Position numbers and translations under genes: made by a program
Shown: positions 7,414-15,350 of the stretch, piece after piece
How the letters are laid out: each line of letters begins with the position of its first letter
How positions within the stretch are numbered: position 1 is the first letter of the stretch
Source: Pseudomonadota bacterium
GTDB taxonomy: Bacteria; Pseudomonadota; Alphaproteobacteria; Rhizobiales; Devosiaceae
Reading direction: 5' to 3'
DNA: 41,995 nucleotides
Assembly: GCA_023390785.1 (NCBI GenBank)
Contig: JAEWCE010000355.1
Location: 1 to 41,995, forward strand
The notes under the pieces: generated by a model
The model's input: the letters and a program-made list of their open reading frames with translations, nothing else
The model's database searches: none
Told to the model about the DNA's origin: nothing

Positions 7414-9561
7414 CTATCCGCGCCGTTCGCCTTCGGCCTTCACCTTCTCGCGCGCCGCATGCAGGAGCGGCTCGGTGTAGCCCGAGGGTTGATCGGCACC
7501 CTTGAGAGCAAGATCGAGCGCCGCCCTGAAGGCAAGCGAGCCGAAATTGCCGCGCATTGGAATGTAGTTTGCATCGCCCGCGTTCTGCTCATCGACCACC
7601 CCGGCCATGCGCTCGAAGGTTTCGACCACCTGATCCTTACTGACCACGCCGTGCCGCAGCCAGTTGGCGATCGCCTGCGAGGAGATGCGGCAGGTGGCGC
7701 GGTCCTCCATCAGCTCGACGTCATGGATGTCCGGCACCTTGGAACAGCCGACGCCCTGATCCACCCAGCGCACCACGTAGCCCAGGATGCCCTGCGCGTT
7801 GTTCTCGAGCTCGGCAGCAATGGCACCCTGGTCGAGTTGGTTCGCCTCGAGCACGGGCATCGAGAACAGCTCATCGAGCCCCGGCGTCGGCTGGTTGTGG
7901 CGACGGGTCTGCGCCGCGAACACGTCGACCTGGTGATAGTGCAGTGCGTGGAGCGTTGCGGCCGTCGGCGATGGCACCCAGGCTGTGTTCGCGCCGGCGT
8001 TGGGATGCGCGACCTTGCTGGCCAGCATCGCCGCCATGTCGTCGGGTCGCGCCCACATGCCCTTGCCGATCTGCGCCTTGCCCGAGAAGCCGGCAGCCAG
8101 CCCGATCAGCACGTTGCGGTCCTCATAGGCCTGGATCCAGCGCTCTGACTTGACGTCGTCCTTGCGCAGCACCGGGCCCGCCTCCATCGAGGTGTGGATC
8201 TCGTCGCCTGTGCGGTCGAGGAATCCTGTGTTGATGAAGAACACCCGCGCCCGTGCCGCGTAGATCGCCGCCTTGAGGTTGGCCGACGTCCGCCGCTCTT
8301 CGTCCATGATGCCGATCTTGATCGTATTCGGCGCAAGACCGAGCATGGCCTCGACCGCCCCGAAGATCTCGCAGGCAAAGGCGACCTCGTCCGGTCCGTG
8401 CATCTTGGGCTTGACGATATAGATGGCCCCGGTGCGTGAATTGCTGCCCTTGTCATGCATGGCGCACAGCACCGTCACCGCTGCGTCGAGCAACCCCTCG
8501 CCGATCGGCGCTCCGTCCTTGTCGAGCACTGCGCGCGTGGTCATGAGGTGTCCGACATTGCGTACCAGCAGCAGCGCCCTGCCCTTGAGCGTCAGCGGTT
8601 TGCCGTCGGGGCCGGTGAACACCCTGTCGGCGTGGAGCGTACGGTGCACGGTCCGGCCGGCCTTCTCGAACGTCTCGGTCAGAGTACCGTCCATCAGCCC
8701 GAGCCAGTTGCGATAAACACCGACCTTGTCTTCGGCATCCACCGCCGCAACCGAATCCTCACAATCCTCGATCGTCGTCAGCGCGCTTTCGATCACGATA
8801 TCGGCGAGGCCGGCCGGATGGGTCCGGCCGATCGGGTTGTTGGGGTCGATGCCGAGGATGACGTGCAGCCGGTGGTGACGCAGCACGATCTGCCCCGGCG
8901 CATAGCCGATGAACTGAGCCGGATCGCGAAGTGCCGTCAGCCCATCCGCGTCGCGCATCACAAGTCCGCCGTTCTCGACGCCGTAGAAGATCACGTCTGC
9001 ATGGCTGCCGCGGGTGAGTGGAAACGCCTCGTCGAGGAACTGCGCGCCACGCTTGACCACCGCCGCGCCGCGCTGGGCATTGAAAGCCTTGCCTGGCGCC
9101 AGATCGCCCGCGCGAGATATCGCGTCGGTGCCATAGAGCGCGTCGTACAGCGAACCCCAGCGCGCGTTCGCCGCGTTCAGCGCATAGCGGGCATTGGAAA
9201 CGGGCACCACCAATTGCGGGCCGCAAATGCTCGAAATTTCCGGGTCGAGCCCACTGGTTTCGATCGTAAAGTCGGGCGGCTCGGGCACCAGATAACCGAT
9301 CTGCCGCAGAAACGCCTCGTAGCCCGCCGGATCGCTGCTCACTGGTCCATTCTGATGGTGCCATTCGTCAATCTGGCTCTGCAGCCGGTCGCGGATACCG
9401 AGCAGTTCGCGGTTGCGCGGCATGAACCGCTCGACCATGCCGGCGAGCCCGCTCCAGAACGCCCCCGCCGCCACCCCAGTCCCGGGCAGTGCCGCCGTTT
9501 CCACGAAGGTCACCAGTTGCGTGTCGACCTGGAGGCCCGCCTTGTTGAGATAGTTCGCCAT
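7414..9561 (-). CDS. glcB: Malate synthase G
   Basis: A 715-residue cytosolic enzyme that condenses glyoxylate with acetyl-CoA to malate; the length fits the single-chain G isoform (about 720). Typical segments include GIMDEERRTSANLKA, VFFINTGFLDRTGDE, MEAGPVLRKDDVK and KGMWARPDDM. The ATG at 9561 shares a base with the TGA of guaD (TGATG), implying translational coupling. As last gene of a purine-degradation operon it most likely consumes the glyoxylate released from ureidoglycolate, in addition to any general glyoxylate-shunt role. The frame is open upstream, but the coupled start gives the standard N-terminus MANYLNKAG. Confidence 0.96.
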   Translation of the reverse strand: MANYLNKAGLQVDTQLVTFVETAALPGTGVAAGAFWSGLAGMVERFMPRNRELLGIRDRLQSQIDEWHHQNGPVSSDPAGYEAFLRQIGYLVPEPPDFTIETSGLDPEISSICGPQLVVPVSNARYALNAANARWGSLYDALYGTDAISRAGDLAPGKAFNAQRGAAVVKRGAQFLDEAFPLTRGSHADVIFYGVENGGLVMRDADGLTALRDPAQFIGYAPGQIVLRHHRLHVILGIDPNNPIGRTHPAGLADIVIESALTTIEDCEDSVAAVDAEDKVGVYRNWLGLMDGTLTETFEKAGRTVHRTLHADRVFTGPDGKPLTLKGRALLLVRNVGHLMTTRAVLDKDGAPIGEGLLDAAVTVLCAMHDKGSNSRTGAIYIVKPKMHGPDEVAFACEIFGAVEAMLGLAPNTIKIGIMDEERRTSANLKAAIYAARARVFFINTGFLDRTGDEIHTSMEAGPVLRKDDVKSERWIQAYEDRNVLIGLAAGFSGKAQIGKGMWARPDDMAAMLASKVAHPNAGANTAWVPSPTAATLHALHYHQVDVFAAQTRRHNQPTPGLDELFSMPVLEANQLDQGAIAAELENNAQGILGYVVRWVDQGVGCSKVPDIHDVELMEDRATCRISSQAIANWLRHGVVSKDQVVETFERMAGVVDEQNAGDANYIPMRGNFGSLAFRAALDLALKGADQPSGYTEPLLHAAREKVKAEGERRG

Positions 9562-10871
9562 CAGTTCAACCCACTCTTCATCGGCCTGCCCGCGACATAA
9601 GTCTCGACCACGGCACGGTCGTCGCCGCAAGTCTGCAGCAGGAACAATTCGTTCGCCAGCGACTCGACGATCTCCATGCGCAGCGCCATCTGCGGCGTCG
9701 CACGCGCATCGAGAACCACAAGGTCGGCATCGCGCCCTGCCTCGATCGTACCGACGCGGTCGTCGAGGCTCATCGCTCGCGCATTGCCCAGGGTCACCAT
9801 GTAGAACGACCGCAGCGGATTGAGCCGCTGACCACGCAACTGCAGTACCTTATAGCCCTCGTCCAGCGTCCGCAGCATCGAGTAGCTGGTGCCGCCGCCG
9901 ACGTCGGTCGCCACCGCAATCCGCGCCCCATGGCTCTGCAGCCGGTCGTGGTCGAACAGACCTGAACCGATGAACAGATTGGAGGTGGGACACCACACCG
10001 CCACGCTGCGTGTGGACGCCAGCACCTCGCATTCGCGGTGCGTCAGGTGGATGCAGTGCCCCAGCAAGGTCTTCGGTCCGAGCAGGTGGTAGCGCTCGTA
10101 GATGCCCAGGTAGTCCGGCAGGTTCGGGAACAGCTGTCGCGCGAACTCAACTTCGGCGAGATTCTCATCGACGTGCGTCTGGATATGGTTGTCGGGATAT
10201 TCTTGCGCCAACGCCTCGGCCATTTCCATCTGCTCGTGGCTCGAGGTGATGGCGAAGCGTGGCGTAATGGCATAGAGCGCCCGCCCCTTCCCGTGCCACT
10301 TCTCCAGCAGCGCCTTGCTCTCGTCATAGCTCGACTGCGGCGTATCACGCAGCCCCTCGGGCGCATTGCGGTCCATCATGACCTTGCCACCAAGCATCAG
10401 CATGTCGCGGGCCGCCGCCGCCTCGAAAAATGCATCGACCGAGGCGGGATGGATCGTGCAATAGGCGGCGGCGGTGGTGGTGCCGTGCCGGATCAACTCA
10501 TCGAGGAAGCGGGAAGCGATGCGCTGCGCATGCTCGGTATCGCCGAATTTCTGCTCTTCGACGAAGGTGTAGGTGTTGAGCCATTCGAGCAGGTTCGCGG
10601 CATAGCTGCCGACCACCTGCATCTGCGGCATGTGGATGTGTGGATCGATGAAGCCGGGGAGGATCAGGTTCGGCCGATGGTCGATGACCCGATGCCCGGC
10701 TGCCGCCTTGGGGTTGAAGTCCCCCACCATCAGGATCTTGCCACCGGCGACCACCACCGCCCCGTCTTCGATGTAGCGATAGCTCGCCGCATCATTGAGG
10801 TCCCGCGGCTCGGCGACAAAGCTCAGTACTCGCCCGCGGAGCACCGTCACGTCGGCAGCGGTGGGGCTCAC
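9561..10871 (-). CDS. guaD: Guanine deaminase
   Basis: A 436-residue amidohydrolase that converts guanine to xanthine plus ammonia. Motifs: LPGFIDPHIHMPQMQ (first metal-binding histidines, about residues 74-86), QTHVDENLAEVEFA, LGHCIHLT and the late ATDVGGGTS with the metal-binding aspartate; LEWLNTYTFVEE is characteristic of guanine deaminases. The start is a GTG at 10871 that overlaps the TGA of puuD by four bases (GTGA). Its product feeds XdhABC, encoded upstream in the same run of genes. Confidence is high on function. Confidence 0.95.
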   Translation of the reverse strand: MSPTAADVTVLRGRVLSFVAEPRDLNDAASYRYIEDGAVVVAGGKILMVGDFNPKAAAGHRVIDHRPNLILPGFIDPHIHMPQMQVVGSYAANLLEWLNTYTFVEEQKFGDTEHAQRIASRFLDELIRHGTTTAAAYCTIHPASVDAFFEAAAARDMLMLGGKVMMDRNAPEGLRDTPQSSYDESKALLEKWHGKGRALYAITPRFAITSSHEQMEMAEALAQEYPDNHIQTHVDENLAEVEFARQLFPNLPDYLGIYERYHLLGPKTLLGHCIHLTHRECEVLASTRSVAVWCPTSNLFIGSGLFDHDRLQSHGARIAVATDVGGGTSYSMLRTLDEGYKVLQLRGQRLNPLRSFYMVTLGNARAMSLDDRVGTIEAGRDADLVVLDARATPQMALRMEIVESLANELFLLQTCGDDRAVVETYVAGRPMKSGLN

Positions 10872-12091
10872 GAGTGCGTCGCCTCGCGGTACCAGGTGAC
10901 GATCAGGGCGCGCTCCGCTGGCGTGATCTCGCTGACATTGCCCGGCGGCATTGCCGCCGAAAACCCGGCCTGGATGGCGATCTGCTCGGCATGGTTGGCA
11001 ATCGCTGCATCGGTGTCGAGACGCACGCCCTTGGGTGCCTCCAGCACCCCCTCATAGACTGGTTCGGCGGTGTGGCACATCGAGCAGCGCCCCATGATCA
11101 CGTCGCGAACCGCAGGAAAATGGGCGGCTGTCAGGAACGGCTGTGCGCTGGCCGATGCGATATCCTGCTGCGTGTCGCCGGGTTTGCCGGCCGCGCTCAG
11201 CCAGGCAATCACAAGGAAGATCACGACCGCCGCGCCCCAGGTCCAGTGCGGGTTACCCTTCTTCGCATGCCGTGTGTTGAACCAGTGTCGGATGATCGCC
11301 CCTTCAAGGAAGATCAGCGAGGCGATGATCCAGTTCCACTTGGTCGCGAATGCCAACGGATAGTGGCTCGACAGCATGAAGAAGATGACAGGCAGCGTCA
11401 GGTAGTTGTTGTGGAGTGAGCGCTGCTTGGCGACCTTGCCGTATTTGGCATCAGGGACCCTGCCCGCCTTCAGGTCTGCGACCACGATCTTCTGGTTGGG
11501 AATGATGATCATGGCGACATTGGCCGCCATGATGGTCGCGGTGAACGCGCCCATGTGCAGCATCGCTGCCCGGCCGGTGAACAGCAGCGTGTAGATGAAC
11601 GACATGGCCGTCAGCACCACGAACAGCGCCAGCATCAGCCCGCCGGTGGAATTGCCGACCGGTGACTTGCAGAGCAGGTCGTAGATGTACCAGCCGATCA
11701 CGATCGACCCGAGCGAGATCAGGATGCCGGCCCAGTTCGGTACATCCAGCACGTGCCTGTCGATCAGGAACAGATCGGCGCCGAAATAGTAGACGACGAT
11801 CAGCAGCATGAAGCCGCTCAGCCAGGTGAAGTAGCTCTCCCACTTGAACCAGGTCAGGTGCTCGGGCAGGAAGTCAGGCGCCACCAGGTACTTCTGGATG
11901 TGGTAGAAGCCGCCGCCATGAACCTGCCACTCTTCGCCATGCGCCAGCGGCGGCAGGCTCGGCGTCTTCCTGAGGCCGAGGTCGAGCGCAATGAAATAGA
12001 ACGATGATCCGATCCAGGCGATGGCCGTGATCACGTGCGTCCAGCGCACGGCAAAGCTCAGCCACTCCCATAGGATCGCGTAGTCAGGCAT
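10868..12091 (-). CDS. puuD: Membrane urate oxidase PuuD with C-terminal cytochrome c domain
   Basis: A 407-residue protein. The first roughly 290 residues hold about eight membrane helices, beginning MPDYAILWEWLSFAVRW and continuing with HVITAIAWIGSSFYFIALD. The tail is a cytochrome c domain with the haem site C336-S-M-C339-H340 and a candidate axial Met381 in MPPGN. This is the PuuD architecture described as a urate oxidase in bacteria that lack soluble uricase. It should pass electrons to the respiratory chain rather than making hydrogen peroxide, yielding 5-hydroxyisourate for UraH. It starts 102 bases after the binding-protein gene and overlaps guaD. Confidence 0.95.
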   Translation of the reverse strand: MPDYAILWEWLSFAVRWTHVITAIAWIGSSFYFIALDLGLRKTPSLPPLAHGEEWQVHGGGFYHIQKYLVAPDFLPEHLTWFKWESYFTWLSGFMLLIVVYYFGADLFLIDRHVLDVPNWAGILISLGSIVIGWYIYDLLCKSPVGNSTGGLMLALFVVLTAMSFIYTLLFTGRAAMLHMGAFTATIMAANVAMIIIPNQKIVVADLKAGRVPDAKYGKVAKQRSLHNNYLTLPVIFFMLSSHYPLAFATKWNWIIASLIFLEGAIIRHWFNTRHAKKGNPHWTWGAAVVIFLVIAWLSAAGKPGDTQQDIASASAQPFLTAAHFPAVRDVIMGRCSMCHTAEPVYEGVLEAPKGVRLDTDAAIANHAEQIAIQAGFSAAMPPGNVSEITPAERALIVTWYREATHS

Positions 12092-12150
12092 TTGTCTTCC
12101 ACAATGGGCCCCTCACCGGCTCGCGACGCGGACCCTCACCCACAAGACTA

Positions 12151-12174
12151 GGAGGCGGACTTGCGCCCGCCTCC
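12151..12174 (-). other. GC-rich hairpin between binding-protein gene and puuD
   Basis: GGAGGCGG at 12151-12158 and CCGCCTCC at 12167-12174 form an 8-bp stem with an 8-base loop in the 102-base gap, just after the stop of the BMP-type binding protein. It lacks a T-run on the minus strand, so full termination is doubtful. Such hairpins after binding-protein genes often protect the upstream mRNA or partly attenuate downstream genes. Confidence 0.45.
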
Positions 12175-12193
12175 CGGAGTATCGTCGCCAGGC

Positions 12194-13285
12194 TTACGAC
12201 GGCATCGCGCCGTCGACGCCTTCGGCCAGCCAGTTCATGCCAAGGATGTCGCCGTCGGTGAGCGCGGAGCCTTCGGCGACCTTGACGTTGCCGGCATTAT
12301 CCTTGATCGGGCCGGCATAGACGTCGTAGGTGCCGTCGATCCAGGCCGCCTTCTGCTTTTCGGCCGCCGCCTTCACGTCATCGGGAACGTGCGTGATGGG
12401 CGCGATATCGAGCGCCTTCTCCTTCATGCCCCAATAGGTGTCCTCGGGCTTCCAGGTGCCGTCGAGTTTGGCCTGGGTACGCACGGTATAGAACGCGCCC
12501 CACAGGTCGAGCGACGAGCTCTTGCACATGGTCGGGCCGAACTGGCTTTGGTCGGAACCCTGCCCGAAGGTGGGTACGCCCTTGCTCTCGCACACCTGCA
12601 CGGCCGCGGGGCTGTCGGTATGCTGCGTCATCACGTCGGCGCCCTGGTCGATCAGCGCACGGGCAGCGTCGGCTTCCTTGGCCGGGTCGTACCAGGTGTT
12701 GATCCAGATCACCTTGGTCTTCCAGTTCGGGTTCACCTTGCGCGCTGCGATGGTGAAGCTGTTGATGCCCGACACCACTTCCGGCACCGGATAGGTGGCG
12801 AGGTAGGCGCCGACACCGGTCTTGCTCAGCATCGCGGCCATGGTGCCGAAGATCGAGCGCGCCTGGTGGAAGCGGATATTGTAGTTGCTGAGGTTGTTGT
12901 TCGAGGAGGGCTTGAAGCCTGTGCACATCTCGACGGTTACATCGGGATAGGCCTGCGCCACCTTCACCGCGGAATCCATGAAACCAAACGAGGTCGCATA
13001 GAGCAGCCGGTTTCCCTGGTTGTAGAGGTCGCGCAGCACACGCTCGGCGTCCGGACCCTCCGGGACGTTCTCGACATACTGCGACTGCACCTTGTCGCCG
13101 AACATCTTCAGCATTTCCTGGCGACCCGCCTCGTGCGCGGTGTTCCAGCCACCGTCATTGATGGGGCCGACATAGATGTAGCCGACCTTCAGTGGATCGG
13201 CGGCACTGGCACGGCTGGCCAGCATCGGCAGCGACGCCGCGGCAGCGGCGCTCCCGATAAAAGTGCGGCGGTTCAGTTTGATCAT
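12194..13285 (-). CDS. BMP/PnrA-type ABC transporter substrate-binding protein (purine/nucleoside)
   Basis: A 363-residue periplasmic binding protein of the BMP (Med/PnrA-like) family. It starts at an ATG (13285) with AGGAGC eight bases upstream. The leader MIKLNRRTFIGSAAAAASL ending at ASRASA is a twin-arginine (Tat) signal. The mature part begins DPLKVGYIYVGPINDGGWN, the classical BMP opening, followed by GFKPSSNNNLSNYN and LGMNWLAEGVDG near the end. Family members bind purine nucleosides or related compounds. The location between xdh and puuD/guaD genes suggests nucleosides, purine bases or urate/allantoin as ligand. Its ABC partners are the three genes immediately upstream. Confidence 0.93.
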   Translation of the reverse strand: MIKLNRRTFIGSAAAAASLPMLASRASAADPLKVGYIYVGPINDGGWNTAHEAGRQEMLKMFGDKVQSQYVENVPEGPDAERVLRDLYNQGNRLLYATSFGFMDSAVKVAQAYPDVTVEMCTGFKPSSNNNLSNYNIRFHQARSIFGTMAAMLSKTGVGAYLATYPVPEVVSGINSFTIAARKVNPNWKTKVIWINTWYDPAKEADAARALIDQGADVMTQHTDSPAAVQVCESKGVPTFGQGSDQSQFGPTMCKSSSLDLWGAFYTVRTQAKLDGTWKPEDTYWGMKEKALDIAPITHVPDDVKAAAEKQKAAWIDGTYDVYAGPIKDNAGNVKVAEGSALTDGDILGMNWLAEGVDGAMPS

Positions 13286-13317
13286 GACGTTGCTCCTGTG
13301 TTCGTCATAGTCGTTGC

Positions 13318-14250
13318 TTACGTGGATGGAATGAACGGTTTGCCCAGGCATGCCGGAGCGTTGCCGCCTCCGGCCTTGCTGGCAGAAATGATGGCCAGTG
13401 CCACGACCGTCGCGAGATACGGCAGCGCCGCCCAGCCCTCGGATGGTAGCAGCGCCGTAAATACTGTGCCCGACGCCTTCGCGTAGAGCTCGAGCGTGCC
13501 GAGCAGGCCAAAGAAATACGCGCCGGCCAGCAGCCGCCCCGGTTTCCAGCCGGCAAAGACCACCAGCGCAATGGCGATCCAGCCGCGACCGCCCGTGAGT
13601 CCCTCGGCCCATAGCGGCGTCAGCACGAGCGGGAACGAGGCACCGCCGATACCTGCCATGGCGCCGCCGAACGCCACGGCCGCATAGCGTACGCCCGTGA
13701 CCGAATACCCGATCGAATGCGCACTAAGGTCGTTCTCGCCTACAGCACGCAGGATCAAACCTGAGCGCGTCCGGTTGAGGAACCACCAGACGAGACCAAC
13801 CATGATGAACGAGAAATAGACCAACGGAGAGTACGAAAACAGCACCTTGCCGATGCGGTCATTGGCCAGCCAGTCGGGAAAGATGGTGGTGAAAGCCTTG
13901 ATGCCGCGCCCGGTAAATGGCTTGCCCATCAGCGTCGACAGGCCGGTGCCGAAGATGGTGAGCGCAAGGCCGGTCGCCACCTGGTTGGCGCTCAGCGACA
14001 GCGTCAGCGCGGCGAACACCATTGACACCGCCGCCCCGGCAGCCGCGGCCACAATCACCGCAAGCCATGGGTTGCCGGTAAGGTCGACCGTGGCAAACCC
14101 GGCAATGGCGCCGACCAGCATCATGCCTTCGACGCCGAGGTTGAGCACCCCGCTCTTTTCGGTGACCAACTCGCCGAGGCCGGCGAACAGGATCGGAGTC
14201 GACGCGCCGACCACCGTGATGAGCACTGCGATGAGGAAATCGATGCTCAT
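13318..14250 (-). CDS. ABC transporter permease (BMP-type nucleoside system, second permease)
   Basis: A 310-residue integral membrane protein of the BPD_transp_2 family (like NupQ/YufQ). It starts MSIDFLIAVLITVVGAS and carries ERS-like family landmarks: LVTEKSGVLNLGVEGMMLVGA and NDLSAHSIGYSVTGVRYAAV, the cytoplasmic coupling loop. The ATG at 14250 overlaps the TGA of the preceding permease (ATGA). The frame stays open well upstream, but that sequence is the other permease read out of frame. Ligand inferred to be a purine or nucleoside from its binding protein and neighbours. Confidence 0.92.
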   Translation of the reverse strand: MSIDFLIAVLITVVGASTPILFAGLGELVTEKSGVLNLGVEGMMLVGAIAGFATVDLTGNPWLAVIVAAAAGAAVSMVFAALTLSLSANQVATGLALTIFGTGLSTLMGKPFTGRGIKAFTTIFPDWLANDRIGKVLFSYSPLVYFSFIMVGLVWWFLNRTRSGLILRAVGENDLSAHSIGYSVTGVRYAAVAFGGAMAGIGGASFPLVLTPLWAEGLTGGRGWIAIALVVFAGWKPGRLLAGAYFFGLLGTLELYAKASGTVFTALLPSEGWAALPYLATVVALAIISASKAGGGNAPACLGKPFIPST

Positions 14251-15350
14251 TCCGCCGGGCTCCGTGCCGGAGACGCCAGCGGCGCCGGTGCCGTGCCGAC
14301 CAGCCGCACGCGATAGCGGATCAGAATGTCGCTCGCGAGCAGGAAGAACAGCATCAGCGCCTGGAAGATGCCTTTGCTGGCATTGGGAAATTGCAGCACC
14401 GATTGCGCCAGGTCGCCGCCGACATAGGTGATGGCGAGCACGATGCCGGCCAGAATAACCCCCAGCGGATTGAGCCGACCGAGGAACGCCACGATGATCG
14501 CGGTGAAGCCGTAGTTCTGCGGAAAGCCCAGCGACATCTGCTGGAACGGCCCGGTCACCTCGAAGATGCCGGCCAGCCCCGACAGCGCTCCCGACAGCAG
14601 GAAGACCAGCCACACCGTCTGCTTTTGCGAGAAGCCACCGTGGCGTGCCGCGCTCGGCGCCGAGCCGACCACGCGCACCTGGAACCCCAGCAACGACCGC
14701 GACATCAGGAACCAGATCACCAGAGCAACGATCAGGGTGATCACGATGCCCAGATGCACATAAGTGCCCGGCACCAGGATCGGCAACGTCTGGTCGGCGG
14801 TGACGAGGGCAGTTTGTGGGAAGGAAAAGCCCATCGGGTCCTTCCACGGCCCCGTCACCATCTGGTTCATCAGATGCACCGCGACGTAGGTCAGCATCAG
14901 GCTGGAGAGCACTTCATTTACGTTGAAGCGGTTGCGCAGCAGCGCCGGGATGGCGCCCCAGGCCGCTCCACCCACGAGACCGGCCGCCAGCATCAGCGGA
15001 AGGATCCATGGGCCGTGCATGTCTTTGGTCAAGATGCCGATGCCCGTGCCCGCCAGCGCCCCGACGATGTATTGGCCCTCGGCTCCGATGTTCCAGATCG
15101 CGGCGCGATTGCCCACCGCCAGCCCCACGCCGATCAGGATCAGGGGCGATGCCTTCACGGCGATGTCGCCCCATTTGTAGCTCAGCGCCAGCGGCGCGAT
15201 GAACACCTGATAGACTGCGCCAAGGCCGTCATAGCCGATCGCCGTGAAGATGATGGCACCAACGACCATGGTGAGCAGCACGGCTCCAACCGGCGTCGCA
15301 TAGAGCATGAAGCGGCTCGGCTCGGCGCGCTTTTCGAATTTAAGCCGCAC
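14247..15350 (-). CDS. ABC transporter permease (BMP-type nucleoside system, first permease)
   Basis: A 367-residue permease of the NupP/YufP type. It has a short cationic N-terminus, about ten hydrophobic helices and the landmark IWNIGAEGQYIVGALAGTG, plus the coupling segment SAPSAARHGGFSQKQTVWL. The start is placed at the GTG at 15350 (MRLKFEKRAEPSRF), which overlaps the end of the ATPase gene by 11 bases. A longer reading back to 15413 would add an arginine-rich stretch that is the ATPase C-terminus in another frame. Works with the ATPase, second permease and BMP protein. Confidence 0.9.
   Translation of the reverse strand: MRLKFEKRAEPSRFMLYATPVGAVLLTMVVGAIIFTAIGYDGLGAVYQVFIAPLALSYKWGDIAVKASPLILIGVGLAVGNRAAIWNIGAEGQYIVGALAGTGIGILTKDMHGPWILPLMLAAGLVGGAAWGAIPALLRNRFNVNEVLSSLMLTYVAVHLMNQMVTGPWKDPMGFSFPQTALVTADQTLPILVPGTYVHLGIVITLIVALVIWFLMSRSLLGFQVRVVGSAPSAARHGGFSQKQTVWLVFLLSGALSGLAGIFEVTGPFQQMSLGFPQNYGFTAIIVAFLGRLNPLGVILAGIVLAITYVGGDLAQSVLQFPNASKGIFQALMLFFLLASDILIRYRVRLVGTAPAPLASPARSPAE

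Noticed and set aside
7414..7416. Intrinsic terminator between the CocE-type gene and glcB
   Set aside because: The two stop codons are adjacent with no intergenic sequence, and I see no stem followed by a T-run.
12161..13486. A 441-codon plus-strand frame opposite the BMP-type binding protein
   Set aside because: No motif, no ribosome site, and fully antisense to a protein with Tat signal and BMP landmarks.
14250..14847. N-terminal extension of the second permease
   Set aside because: The added residues are the first permease read out of frame; the ATGA overlap at 14250 gives a normal permease N-terminus.
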